Origin: Lactarius indigo
Taxonomy: Eukaryota > Basidiomycota > Agaricomycetes > Russulales > Russulaceae
Assembly: GCA_025766275.1 (NCBI GenBank)
Contig: JAFKAC010000004.1
Location: forward strand, 1,736,001 to 1,800,000
Reading direction: 5' to 3'
DNA length: 64,000 bases
Positions 1 through 13,041 of this stretch are shown here, piece after piece. Under the pieces are notes generated by a model. The model was not told where the DNA came from. It saw only the letters and a program-made list of their open reading frames with translations, and did no database searches. A program made the translations under genes and the position numbers. Within the stretch, counting starts at the first letter, position 1. Each line of letters starts with the position of its first letter.

Positions 1-1623
1 AACATAAATGTTGAAGAATCGCGATATGGTCGTCAATATCGGTGATCGAGACTATGAGGAAGGGGGACAAGGTGTCAATTACCAGGACGATTCAGACCTG
101 CAGATTCGGGCTTACGTTCAGATGCCATGGCACAGTGCGTGGAAATGAGAAAACCGTGGGTTGCCTGACGGTGTATTGGACGGGTTTGGGTAGGGAAGGC
201 AGGTGGGCGGACGAAAAGCCTTGCACTAGATTACAGCGCTCACAGGCCAAGCCTTATACGTGCGCATCCGCATGGCAACGAGAAGCAAGACGAGAAGCGC
301 ACATGTCTACCCAGCCCCAGCCCATTGTTCATAGAAAGGCCGTCCTCTTGGCTATGCTAGACTGGAAAGCTCGTGTACGGCCTACGCATACGGAGGCTGG
401 TCTCAATGGCTCGGCGGACACGACCTGAGATTGACTTGTTATGTAGGAGATGCGGCGGCATGTAAGCACGCACGTCGTATGACCCGCATCTATCCATTGC
501 TTTATAGAAGCGGTGTTTTGAGTCGAATTCTGGCAAGAGATTTCACGAATAGGTCTCGTCTACAGCGCGATGACGTCTTCCTAAAGTCCTGTGGTCCGGG
601 GAACCCCGCGCGAAAACGCCTTGCCTTCACCAACATACCGTGACGGACGGCGGTTGATGGCACTCGAACGAGCTCAGGCCTCATGCAGGCCTCAGGCCTC
701 AGGTCTTGATTTCTGTTGCAAGGTTGCGTTCCGAGTTGGATGTCAGGTCGCATATCATTCGCAAATTACCAGAACCTATAGATAACAACACAAACACGAC
801 CACTCAATATTACTCAATTGTTGAATGGGTATACGGTTATACAAAGTAGAAGTACTCTCAGACACCCCACCCAGTGCCTCGGATAGAGCGGGAACGATCA
901 CAGTCGCAATAGCTCCAATTCCAACATATATCACAACCTTCGTCAGAACTAGCACACACCGCCAAACGCGTTAGCACAACCACGAGCAGGCGGCACACGC
1001 CGGAAAGAACACACGCACCATCGGCATCGTAAAGATTGAGTAACGAAATGATCGGTGCGTGCTGGTCACGTCTTCCACTCTGCGAGAAGCCGCAGTTGTG
1101 CCTGTTATCCTATCCGCAGCGGTCCCGGGCCTTCGCAGTTTCCCCATGAAGGACGAAGCACTATGCACGGTTTACAAGTGGACAGCTGTCGTGCCGAAGG
1201 CGATATTGGGCGTCCAGGCATTTCCCCGTCCCCACTAGCATCGGGACACACAGCCCTGGTCACTCAGTTACGCGTGAAGAGATCTGCTGAGTTGAGAGGG
1301 AAAAGGAAGTGGAATGCTGGCGCCGCTACGGTGCCAAGTAGACAAGTAGAATATATGCTCTCTCTGCTCCACCCTTCCGCTGCGGATGAACCCATGATCT
1401 TTCAGAATGCGGGGCCAAGGAAGCGTTTTCCAGTGGGAATAACTTGAACGAGATAGAAAAAGTCAATTACGTGTAAGGTTCGAGATATGCCCCGCTGCGC
1501 AGTGAGCGAGTATGGTTAAACATGGAGGCAACTACTTGCGCCCATCTAAAGAGACAAGTAGAATTGTACATACAAAAGCGTAGCTATACGACCAGAAATG
1601 GCTCGTCTACAGAAATGCCAAAC
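1..1623. other. Spacer 1 of the helicase array, no gene seen
   Basis: No reading frame here looks like a protein. The right half (about 1070-1620) is recognisably the same sequence as about 6390-6900, 11930-12300 and 13870-14400, which lie in the corresponding position downstream (3') of the other helicase copies. The open frames inside it are not preserved between the repeats, so the conservation reflects recent duplication and not coding. The leftmost kilobase shows nothing I can name. Confidence 0.6.
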
Positions 1624-4600
1624 TTACCACAATGTGGTTCCCTCTTCTCCAGCTTCCTCTGGTCGTGAGAAGAACCTATAAATATTCTCGCTCTTCCCAT
1701 CTATGTAGCTCTCCCCTTTCACGACTCCCCCAGGCCTCGGTATCACCTTGTATCCGGGTACATCAACATGGTCCTCGGGCTTCCAACTGAGCGCTCTGCC
1801 AGTCCATCCTTCGCTTAAGCGGGCATAGTTCAAGAATGTGCGCCACAATTCGTCCTTCCCAAGTACCTCTGGGTCTCCTACCACAATGAGCAGAGCCTGT
1901 GCTCGTGTGATGGCCACTGACGAGGTATGCATTAGCCCCATAAAATTATGATACTCAAAGAGCAGTACGCACCATTCATTCGCTGGCGGTTTTGCAAGAA
2001 ACCCATCGCCTTCCGCTTGTCCACCTCTGAGTTGCTTCGGGTGGTGGAGACAATAATAACCTTTCGTTCCTGGGTGAAGGCAATCAAGAATTAACTTCGG
2101 CACCACAAAACGATTCCATTGTACGAGCCTGTCCCTGGAATTTCTCGACGGAATTCACAGCAATCTCCTTCAGGCCCACAGGCCTCAATAACTCCCGAAT
2201 CGCCCTGACTTGTGCCTTGTAAGGTAGCGACGACACCTATATCCTCCGCAGCTACAACCGGGATCAGGGGAATCAGTGCGGTATCAAAGTTGTCCAGCAC
2301 TCACAAATCTTGCATTCATGGTCCTTAGTAAGCTTTTGACAATAGTCACGAACGATGGATGCTTCAAGTACGTTGAGATACGACGGAGATTGCCGCGTAC
2401 GCAGTTCACGGCCCTTGATACTATGGAACACAACCGGGAATCCTTTCTTTGGTAATACACCTGAGTGTAGCAACAGACGCGAAACGTCCGAGGTCGCATG
2501 AGCCTGCATACCGTCTTCATACAAGTATCGATTCGGCCATGCGATAATTGTGCCGTGCGAGCGACGATTTCGCTGGAGAAGGACGATCCTGCGGCACCTT
2601 CAGTTAAGGGTCACACCTTGGTGGCGCAAAAGACAAGACTGCTCACGTTTTCCCAGCTTGGGTGTCGAGTCCGTAAATCTCGGGAATGAGCATCAGTCGT
2701 TCGAGATAGCTCTTTCCCAGTCCAGCTTCAGAAGCGGGGCCCGACATTATGACAGGACCCAATTGATGAGGGTCGCCTGCCAGGATAACATTGGTGTCTT
2801 TGTTCGAGAAAGCCGCAATCGGGATCAACGCGAGAGGTTCGTCAGCCTGCGCGGCCTCGTCTATGACTATATGGCTGAAGAACCCGGCCGGGGTCTCCGT
2901 CTTGAGGAGGGCAGCAGAGGAGCAGGTAGAGAGCACAACGCGGTAATTCCGTAGGTTTACAGACTTTAGGGACGCATAGAATGGTCGCACGCTCTCGGGT
3001 ATTTTCTTCATGTCGCACGAACTGGGTTTCAGACGGAGTAGTTGGCGTACAGCTTAGGACCGGCAGCGGCGAGGCGTTCAACGAGTACATCTGCAGCGGC
3101 GTTGCTCGGGGTGCATGCCAGAATCTTGAAGCCGGCGTCACGGTGTACGAGCTGCATTATACTTTCGACAACAGTGGAGGTCTTCCCCGTTCCAGGGCTG
3201 ACACGAGACCGTCAGTACAGACCTTGGTCGAAACGTGAAGATACTCACGGTCCGAAGATGATGAATGGGACGGTCCCCTTTGGCTGCTGTAGGATTGAAA
3301 CCACCGTCTGCAGCTGTTGTTCATCACCGCGAATGTTCTCGTTGACCAACGGGAGTCCGTCAATCTCAGCCTTCGAGAGACGTCGAATCGGTTTGATATC
3401 AGAGGCAGAGGGGAATAGGAAGCGACGCAGATGTGCGAGCGATGAGGTGAGGGCCTGATATTGACGACATAGCGTGACGCGATTGAGTCTGAAGCGTAGC
3501 AGAAATTGTGCTCCACGATACAGATTGAAACTCTTCGGAACTTGAAGGGATATCTTGAGCACAGCAAGAGAGCCCCGCATGAATACATGAACATTCGTTA
3601 CACGTGCGTCATAGTAAACGTCTTCCTGCCCATCTTCCTAGCCAGAGGGAGTCTCCTTTAATAACTTCCGGGAGAAGATCCTCGTCCGAGTTCTTAAACT
3701 CAACACTGTGGGGTTCGTACGAAATAAATGGACCAGAGAAGGGAGGAACATACAAGTATCTCGAGCGCCGTTCTCGGACTTCAACCTTTAGAGGACGTTG
3801 GTCCAGAATATCTCGCCTGCTCGAACATCACTGTCTGGTCAACGAAAAGAGAGATCAAACCTACTGCTGGTGCCCTTCCTCGACGTTCAACAACGCCGTG
3901 AAGTACTTTGCGTAAGTATACGCGGTTAACTCCGTCGGCTTTAAAGTGGCGATCAGACCAGGCGCCTGCTTGTTGAAAGGATCTTTGAATGTAGCGCTAT
4001 CTACTGCTTTTTGGACCAAAGGGGGGAGTTTAAATTGGTGTTGGAGATCCCTGGACGATTTTGCGGCGCTTAGAAGAGGTATGATCTTCTCTAGTGGTAT
4101 TTGTTGACCGCTCCCAGAACGTGGGATATACCCCTCTTTACTAAGAGATTCGAGACGTTTATGATCATCGATTGAACCGGCAATGGCTCGTAGCCTTCGA
4201 GAAACAGCGAAATGACCCAATTTCTGGCTCTGGGAGAATATCAGCTGGATTGTTGCTTCAAATTGTCCCTCGAATTTGGGGATAAATTCGATCTGCACTG
4301 CGCTTGTCGTACCAGGACGGATGGTTCGGCTGGGACCCACGAAAGTTGCTCTGAAGCTGCTCTAGCCAATGAATGGAAATAAAATTGATATAGTCTCATG
4401 GCTCACCTAGAACCACTCCCGTCCCGTGATCTGATCCTTCCTTCGACAAAGGTGACAGCCGGGAAGCCCTTCGCGTGACTGATGGTGACCGAAGATGACG
4501 ATGTATCGAATGACCCATTTTGACTGTTGCGTCCGACGATGCCAAAGTCCACCCCGTCGTCGTCTGAGACAGAGATACCGACATTCCTGGCCATCAAGAA

Positions 4601-5342
4601 ATGCACCCTCTCTCTGTGTAGAGAGAGCTGCATCACCGTCTACCAAATTACTTCCAAGAAATGGCTCCCGAAGATGCGCACTGCCAACACGCCGGCCTAG
4701 GGTGGCGCGCGCACGGAGCTCGCGGAGAATAGTGAACTCTTTGCTACTCGGCCGAGTATTATCGCTAAAGACGATCTGTAAGGACATGCGGAATGTGCCA
4801 GCATATGGGGCCTGAAAAGACACGAGGACTCTGCGTGGCTTTTTCTGCTGAACTACTGATGCATCCCCAGACCAAGACACAGTGAAGCTGCGAAAAAGTA
4901 CATGAGAACCTCAAATCGAGTCATCGAATAACTCGCACCATGAAGCCGGGGTGCCTGCAGGGCGTACGAGTTTCAAAAAGGAAACAGATAGACTAGACAA
5001 CAATGGGGTTTTCTCTATGAGGATGGTGTGTTCGACTGGAGAAAAGGACGGCTGCCCCGCCACTTCAGTTCCTTCGACGGCGAAGTCGAGGCCACCTTCG
5101 TGAGACACCGTGACGCGCGGGTCAAGAGTATTAGGGGTTGATACGCTGGTAGGCGCGCTCGGAGGCGACACAGGCTAAGAGTTTGGGAGGTCAGACAATG
5201 GAGGGAGAGGAGGCTGGTGAGGCGTAACTGGATTGGGAACCCTAATGGCGGCAGCATTCTGAAGATGTTTCCTCCCCTTGTTATGTTGTGCGAGAAAGCT
5301 AGCTGGAAAGCGGCAACCGCAAGGCTCACAATATGCTACCAT
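1624..5342 (-). pseudogene. SDE3/MOV10-like RNA helicase, copy 1 (broken)
   Basis: Near full-length copy of the SF1 helicase that is intact at 14436-18627. The homologous ATG is at 5342 and is followed by a U1-type C2H2 finger, the Ig-like repeats, Walker A (PGTGK), the DEAA box (VIDEAAQADE, about 2850), motif III (AGDPHQLGPV) and motif VI (VAITRAQ, about 1910). The introns around motifs V and VI still have usable splice sites. Breaks seen: an in-frame TAG at 5175-5177 in the linker after the finger; one extra base just before the APYK motif (near 2220), which shifts the frame ahead of motif V; and a frame change after motif Ia near 3050. Relative to the intact copy it lacks 69 nt that encode a CCCH finger. 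Whether any product is made is unknown. The copies are clearly homologous, so the pseudogene call rests on direct comparison with the intact one. Confidence 0.85.
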
Positions 5343-6907
5343 GGTAAATGGAAGAGAGCGAGTGACGGGCGTGTGTTTGGTGCCACAACCGCTATATGGC
5401 ACCACGAGGCGCTAAAAAGAGATAATCGGTTGATGATTTGAACGTGGCTGACATGGCCGGCGGGTAGCCGGTGCATCATTGACAGCCTCGTTGAATAGAG
5501 CGTCTTCGTTCCTTTCTGCAAAGGCCCAGAAACTTGGAGCTTAAACTTGAACGCGCTAGTGTCTTGCTCGCGTCATTGGCCCGATGAGTAGGTCACTGTC
5601 CTTGCGGTCCGGTATGGAGTTTACTATAACTAGAGGCCATCTACCAGTACTCATAGTACTGAAGTTCGAAAGCTGAAGCTTGAAGCTTGAAGGCCCGAAG
5701 CTCCAATTAGTGTGCCGGTATTCTGTCCAATCTCCGGTGCATCTTCAAGTTGTCGATGACGGATGATTGAATTATTCGAAAGGATCTCCAACCATTTCAA
5801 GTTCGAGGATCTGGTCTGGGTGAATCATACTCTCAGGTAATTAGAAAACGTGCTCACATCACTGTGGTTGGCTCATCTGCCATCGTATCCGTGATCGACC
5901 GTGACTGCTCCCGATCCTAGTTCAAGCTTTTCAAGTTCCCCTTTCCCCGAAATTTGCCTGTGTTCATCGACATTTCAAATTTTCAAATTCAAACGCCAGA
6001 GTACTATTATCGTTCCTGCCTCTCCATTTATCGACACGTCTCACGAAAACTTGAATTTGAGACTTCATTAAGCTTCATTGCCCCAACAAAACATGAACTT
6101 GAAGGAGCTATGTTCCCCACTCTCCTGGTGCTATCGCCGAAAACAACGCGAAGATTCCCGCCTTCCCTCTGAACCTGACGCTGTCCATTAATTTCTGGAC
6201 AATAACAGGGGTGTTGTTGATAGCACTTTTTCACGAACGTTGACACCAACTTCCGAGTGGAATCCAAGGTCTTCCTCCCATGATACAAAGAGAGGCCTCT
6301 CCCCGCCATAGCAACTCCGCTACTACCCCCTGGTTCTGCACTCACAACTCCTTCAGCGGCCCCAGCTCGAGTAGGTTGCGTACACCTTCCATTGTGCGAG
6401 AAGCCGCAGTTGCACTTGTTATCCTACCCGCAGCGGTGCTTTGCAGTTTCAGACGAAGTACTTGCATGGGTTACAGTGAACAGTGTCGTGCCGAAGGCGA
6501 TATTGGATGTTCCGGTATTTCCCAGTTCCCATAGGGCACACAATCATGGTCATTTAGTTGCGTGTTAGAAATCTGCCAAGTTCAAGTTGAGAGACAACGA
6601 GAAAAAGAAGTATAGTGGGAGGCTGCTACGGTGCCAAATAGAGATGGACGTCGTCTGTGCTCTAGCCCTCCGCTGTGGACGAGCCCATGACCATTCGAAA
6701 TACGAGGGTCGAAGAAACGTGTTTTCTGGTGAGTATGAAAAAAGTCAATTACGTGCGAAATTCCAGACACACCTCTGCACAGTGAGCGAACATGGTAATC
6801 GTGGACTGGGGAGGAAACCGGTAACTACTTACGCCGGCCGTAAAGAGACAAGCAGAATCACAGGTAGTACACGTAGCTACACGGCCGCATCCGAAGAAAG
6901 GCCAACC
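5343..6907. other. Spacer 2 of the helicase array, no gene seen
   Basis: About 1.6 kb between helicase copies 1 and 2. The part next to copy 1 (5343 to about 5660) matches the upstream flank of copy 2 (10660-10990), and about 6390-6900 matches the 3' flank of the other copies. The middle (5660-6200) is AT-richer and shows no gene. Short open frames here are not kept in the duplicated spacers. Confidence 0.6.
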
Positions 6908-9900
6908 TTACCATGTTATAGGTTCTTCCTCCTCGGGCTCTTCCGCTTCTTCTGGTCGTGAGAAGAACCTATAAATATTCTCGCTCTTCCCATCTATATA
7001 GCTCTCCCCTTCCACGACTCCCCCAGGTCTTGGTATCACCCTGTATCCGGGTACATGGACGTCTTCCCTGGGATTCCAACTGGGTGCTTTGCCAGTCCAT
7101 CCCTTGCGTAAGCAAGCGTAGTTCAAGAAAGTGCGCCACAATTCGTCCTTCCCAAGTACCTCTGGGTCTCCGACCACAATGAGCAGAGCCTGTGCGCGCG
7201 TAATGGCCACTAACGAAGTACGCATCAGCTCCATAGATTCAGGATGCTCAACGAGCAACACGCACCATTCATTCGTCGGCGGTTTTGCAAGAAACCCATT
7301 GCCTTCCGCTTGTCCACCTCTGAGTTGCTTCGGGTGGTGGCGAAAATGATGACCTTTCGTTCCTGAGAAAAGGCGATCAAGAATGAACATCATCTCCGCC
7401 GCCGCGAAAACCACGCGATGATTGGACGAACCTGTCCCTGGAATTGCTCGACAGAGCCCACCGTAACCTCTTTCAGGCCTGCAGGCCTCAATAACTCCCG
7501 GATCGCCCTGACTTGTGCCTTGTAAGGTGCAATAACACCTATCTCCTCCGGATCTACAACCAGGATTAAGGGAACCAGTATGACAACAAAGACGCTAAAT
7601 ACCCACAGATCCTGCGTTCATGGTCCTCAATGAGCTTCTGACAATAGTCACGGACGACGGATGCTTCATGGATATTGAGATACGACGGGGAATGCTTCCC
7701 ACGCAGCTCCCGGCCTTTGATACCATGGAACACAACCGGGAATTCTTTCTTTGGCAACACGTCCGACTGAAGCAACAGACGCGCAACCACTGGGATCGCG
7801 TGAGCGCGCATTTTGTCTTCGTATAAGTACCGATTCGGCCATGCGATGATTGCGCCATGCGAGCGACGATTCCGCTGGAGGTCGACAATCCTGCGTGCCT
7901 TCGGTTAAGGATCACAACCTAGCAGCGCGAAAGAAAAGGGTTGCTCACGTTTTCCCAGCTTGGGTGTCGAGTCCGTAAATCTCGGAAATGAGCATCAATC
8001 GTTCGAGGTAGCTCTTTCCCAATCCGGCTTCAGAAGCGGGGCCCGACTTGATAACTGGTCCCAATTGATGAGGGTCGCCTGCCAGGATAACATTGGTGTC
8101 GTTGTTCGAGAAAGCTGCAATCGGAATCAACGCGAGAGGTTCGTCAGCCTGCGCGGCCTCGTCTATGACTATATGGCTGAAGTGCCCAACCCGAATCTTC
8201 AGCGCCTGGAGGAGGGCCGCAGAAGAACAGGTAGTGAGCACAACGCGGTAAGCTCGTAGTTTTGCAGGCTTCGGGAAAACAGAGAATTCTCGAATCTCCT
8301 CGGGTATGCTCCTTATATCGCGCGAAGCGAGCATTCAAGGCGGAGTAGTTGGTCTACAGTTAAACCGGCGCCGATGAAGACGTTCAGCGAGCAGATCTGC
8401 GGCAGGCGTTGCTCGGGGTGCATGCCAGAATCTTGAAAGCTGGCGTCCCGGTGTACGAGCTGCATTATACTTTCGACAACAGTGGAGGTCTTCCCTGTTC
8501 CAGGGCTGACACGAGACCTGTCAGTACAAGTCTAAGTCGAAAGTGAAGATAGGCTCACGGTCCGAAGATGATGAATGGGGCTGTTCCTTTTGGCTGCTGT
8601 AGGATCGAAACCACCGTCTGTAGCTGTTGTTCATCATCGCGGAATGTTCTCGTTGACCAGTGGGAGCTCGTCAATCTTGGCCTTCGAGAGATGTCGAATC
8701 GGTTTGATATCAGGGGCTGAGGGGAACAAAAGGACGACGCAGACGCGCAGTCCGACGATGCGAGTGCATGATACTGACGACGTAGCTGTGACGCGATTGA
8801 GTCTGAAGCGTAGCAGAAATTGTGCTCCACGGTAGAGATTGAAACTTGTTGGAACTTCAAGAAATATCTTGAGCACAGCAAGATTTCCCCGCGTGAAGAC
8901 ATCGGCATTCGTTATACGTGCGTCGTAATATACGTCTTCCTGTCTGTCCTCCAGCCAGAGGAAATCTCCTACAATGACTTCTGGGAGAAGATCCTCCTCC
9001 TTGTTCTCGAACTCAACACTATGTGGGCAGTTCGAAATTAACGAAAAATATAGTTAGACAGTGGAACATACAAATATCTCGAGCCTCGCGTTTGAACGTC
9101 AACTTCGAAAGGAGGTTGGTCTAATATATCTCGCCTGCGCGAACATCACTATCGGCTAAATGAGAAAGAGACTAGACCTACTGCTGGTGTCCCTCTTCGA
9201 CGTTCAACAACGCCGTAAAGTACTCTGCGTAAGAATCCATGGTTAACTCCGCCTGGCCGCAAAGTGGCGATCAGTCCCGGAGCCTTCTTGTCGTAGGGAT
9301 GCCTAGACGTAGCGCTGTCTACTGCCTCCTGGACCAATTGGGGCAATTCATATTCTGGGAGATTCCCAAATTGGGGTGGGTTTGGGAGAGGTATAATCTT
9401 CTCTGGTGGTATCTGTTGACCGCTCCCAGAACGTGGGACATACCCTTCTTGGGTGAGAGATTCGAATCGTTGGTGGTCCTCGGCTGAACCAGCGATTGCC
9501 CGTAGCCTCCTGGAAACCGCAAATTGACCCAATTGGCTCTCGGAAAAAACTAGCTGGAGCGTTGCTTCGAACTGCCCCTCAAATTCGGGGATAAATTCGA
9601 TCCGCACCGTGCTCGTTGTACCAGGACGGATGGTCCGGTTGCGACGATTAAAAGTGGCTTTGAAACTGTTGTGGTAGGTGAACGCCAATAAGGCCGATAA
9701 AGCATTGTGGCTTACCTAGAACCACTCCCGTCCCATGATCTGATTCTTTCTTCAACAAAGGTGACAGTCGGGAAGCCCTCTGCGTGACGAATGGTGACTG
9801 AAGACGACGATGTATCGAATGGCCCATTTAGACCGTTGCGTTCGACGATGCCAAAATCCACCCCGTCTTCGTCTGAGACAGAGATACCAGTGTCCTGGCT

Positions 9901-10658
9901 ATCGAGAAATGCATTCTCTTCCTCTGTGGAAGGAACTGCGTCATCATCGTCCACCAAGTCATTTCTGGGAATGGGTTCCCTAGGATGTGCGTCACCAGTA
10001 TGGCTGCCTTGGGAGGGTAGCACGCCCACGTAGCTCGCGGAACACCTCGAACTTTTTACCGCTCGGCCGGGTATTATCGTTGAAGATGATTTGTAAGCGC
10101 ATGCGGAATGTACCAGCATGTGGCGGTTGAAACGATACGAGGATTCTGCGTGGCTTTTTGCGTCGAACTGCATTCCCGGATACAGACACTGTAAAACTGC
10201 CAAAAAGTAGGTGAAAATCTCAAATCGAGTCATCGAATAACTCGCACCATGACTCCGCCGTGTCTGGGGCGCGAACGAGTTGCACTTTGTCAATGGAAAG
10301 ACTGGATTTCACTTCAGTTTTCTCTATGAGAATGGCGAGATCAACAGGCTGAAAGAGCGGCCGCCGCGCAATTTCGGTCCCTTCGACCACAAAGTCGAGG
10401 CCACCTTCATGGGAAACTGTGACGCGTGGATCGGGAGTATCAAGGGCTTGATACGCTGGGTGGTGGAGGTGCGCTCGGAAGCGACACAGGTCGAGAATTT
10501 GAGAGGCTACTAGTTGGAGGGGGGGGAGGCTGATGAGGCGTGACCGTGTTGAGGACTCCAATCGCAGCAACTTTCCGAAGGTGTTTCCTCCCCATGTTAT
10601 GTTGTGCAAGCAAGTTGGGAGAAACATTGCAGCCGCATGGTTCGCAATATGCTACCAT
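6908..10658 (-). pseudogene. SDE3/MOV10-like RNA helicase, copy 2 (broken)
   Basis: Second near-complete copy, with its ATG at 10658. It keeps the U1-type finger, the Ig-like repeats, DEAA box (about 8160), motif III, and the motif V-VI exons with good splice sites. It carries several frame breaks relative to the intact copy: one extra base in the Pro-rich linker near 10453 that produces a TGA; a shift near 8640, where the stretch before DDEQQLQ changes frame; another near 8750; and one after motif Ia near 8385. Like copy 1 it lacks the 69 nt coding for the CCCH finger, so copies 1 and 2 share a recent ancestor. The C-terminal exon (6908-7220) is open and ends in an acidic tail. Non-functional by sequence, unless some of the indels are assembly errors. 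Confidence 0.85.
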
Positions 10659-12414
10659 GGTAAATGGAAGGGTTGACGGAGTCGCGTGTTTGGTGCCGCA
10701 ATCTCGTTATGGCGCCACGAGGCGCCAAAAAAAAAAGGTAATCAGTTGGGCGATTTGAACGCGGCCGACATGGCCGGTGCTGGTACATCGTTGATGGCCT
10801 CCTCGCGTAAAGCTCAAACATTCGTTCCTTTCAGCCAAGACTCAGAGCGGCGCAGAGCCCAAACATGTTACGTGGCTTTCCCGTGTCATTGGCCCTATGA
10901 GAGCAGGTTACGCGCGCTTGGTACGGAGTTTACGGTAACCAGAGGTCATCTACCACTACTTACCGTGACTGTATTGAAGTTGAAACTCGAAGCTCGAAGG
11001 CCCAATTGGCGTCCCACGTAGCTTGTCGATGACGCCAACAGTGGCTGGACTGGCTGTAAGAAGCCTGGGGTTGAAAGGACCTCTAACTGAACCATTTCAG
11101 GTTCGAGGGTCTCCCTGGTGAGGCCGGTGAGGAGATATCCGTACAATCAGGGATTATAAAACGTGCTCACGTTGCCGTGGTTGGCCCATCTCCCATTCGT
11201 GAGTCGTGGCCGTTCCGAGTCCCAATTTTTTCAAGCTCCCCTTCCCCAACTCCGGCCTGTGGCGGTATCGCAGTTGCTAGTGGTAGTACATCGGTCCTAC
11301 CAGCAGTACATCGACATTTCAACCTGGCTCACATCAAATTGCCCCCCGCAGAAGGGCAAGTGCCAACTTCCCCAGCTACCGTCATCACCCGTTGAGGTCG
11401 AAGGTCTTACGACAGCTTGAACTGGTGAACTTGTCGTCACGACAAAACATGAAGGAAGCACAACACGAGCATTCTCCTGGTCCTATCGGCAGAAACGGCA
11501 CCTTGAATGACACATAGACCTCCCGCCTTATTCTCTTTTGTAGATTTGCTATCACTGGGTCTGAGATCTGAGAGCCTGTAGTACAAAGTCGATCTTACTA
11601 GCAGAAGACAGTCAAGACACTGAGCCCTATCACTCAACCTCATAGACCCGGCTGCACATCAACAATTGTCGACTCCGAGTCGACGCCGCTCGCAGTTCTA
11701 CAGCAACAGGGATGGCCCGTCGACACCAACTTCCCCCTGGAATTCAACTCGAAGACTCTTCTCGACCAAGAGACTGAAAGCCCTTCCTCCCAGCCCTTCA
11801 GGAGCACTCCGCCACTACCCACCGGTTCCTTTCGTCTATACTCATGCCTATTCGGCGCCTTCAGTTCGGGTACGTAGAGATAGGGTAACGGAAGGGTCGG
11901 GAGTTTTGGCGGCGTTGTATACGCCCTCCACTGCGAGAAGTCGCGGTTTTACCCGCCAACCTGTCCGCAGCGGTGCTTCGCAGGTCCGAGGACGAAGCAC
12001 TTGCATGCCTCGGAGTGAACAGCGTCGTCCTGAAGGTGAATTGGGCGTCCTAGCATTTCCATACAACCCCCATGTGACGGGACGCACGGTGACAGTCTTT
12101 GCGCGCTCGCGATCTGACAAGTCGATGGGTCACAGGGAGCAACGGGGAGGCCGGTGAGATGCTGCTGGGGTGCTAAGTAGACAGAGATATACCCTTTGCC
12201 CTGGCCCTCTATGATCACTCAAGGTACAGGGTCAAGGAAACTACATATTTTCCACTGGGAATCCTAAGCACCGGAAACGTCAGAGGTACTAGACAAACTC
12301 CGCCGTGCAATGAGTAAAGACGGTAAGCATGGACTCGGGGGAGTAACAACTTGCGCCGGTCCAAAATGGCAGCACGGCACGAAACTCGTCCACAGATATT
12401 CCAACCTTGTCCCT
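10659..12414. other. Spacer 3 of the helicase array, no gene seen
   Basis: About 1.75 kb between copy 2 and the truncated copy. The first 350 bases correspond to the upstream flank of copy 1. About 11650-12300 corresponds to 6220-6900 and 13760-14400. The middle (11020-11640) shows nothing I recognise. No conserved reading frame. Confidence 0.6.
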
Positions 12415-13041
12415 CTACCGATAAATGCTCTCGCTCTTCCCATCCATGTAGCTCTCCCCGTACACGACTCCCCCAGCTCTCTGTATCACCTCGTACCCAG
12501 GCACAAGAACCTTGTCTTCATGCTTCCAAGTGAGCATTTTCCCCCTCCACTCTCCGTGTTGGTAAGCGTAGTTCAAGAATGTGCGCCACAATTTGTCCTT
12601 CTTAGTACCTCTGGGTTTCTGACTACAATGAGCGGCGCCTGTGCGCGCGTGATGGCCACTAACGAGGTATGTGTCAGCCCCATCAAGTCAAAGAGCAGTG
12701 CGCACCATTCATTCGCTGGCGATTTTGTAAGAAACCCATTTCTCTCCGCCTGTCCACCTCTGAGTTGGTTCGGGTAGTGGAAAAAATGATCACCTTCCGT
12801 TCCTGGGTAGAGAGAAGTAAGAATTAGCGCCGCTCATCTCAGAAAACCATGTCACTACGCGAACCTGTCCTTGGAATTGCTCGACGGAACGCACTGAAAC
12901 ATCTCTCAGATCTGCAGGCTTCAATAACTCCCGAATCGCCCTGACTTGTGCCTTATAAGGTGCGACGACACTAATATTCTCTGCATCTACAGCTGGGATT
13001 AAGGGAACCAATGCGACATCAAAGCTGCCCAACACTCGCAA
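12415..13041 (-). pseudogene. SDE3/MOV10-like helicase, 3' fragment (copy 4)
   Basis: Only the last quarter of the gene is present: the exon with APYKAQVRAIRELL and SVEQFQGQ (motif V, about 12870-12990), an intron ending CCCAG, the exon for ERKVIIFSTTR, a second intron, motif VI (VAITRAQ, about 12640) and a damaged C-terminal exon ending in TAG at 12415-12417. A small deletion after LIVV breaks the frame at about 12605. At 13041 the homology to helicase exon 8 stops abruptly. The sequence that follows (13045-13150) resembles the region upstream of the start codon of copy 2 (about 10815-10920). A deletion has therefore removed the start and about three quarters of this copy and joined exon 8 to the 5' flank. 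Confidence 0.85.

Noticed and set aside
1055..1447. 130-codon plus-strand frame in spacer 1
   Set aside because: The homologous spacer at 6390-6900 has stops in the same frame, so it is not a conserved gene.
1624..10658. Helicase copies 1 and 2 as retrotransposed copies
   Set aside because: Introns and flanking spacers are retained, so these are DNA-level tandem duplications.
11666..12157. 163-codon plus-strand frame in spacer 3
   Set aside because: It is not preserved in the paralogous spacers at 6220-6700 and 13760-14200; no domain.
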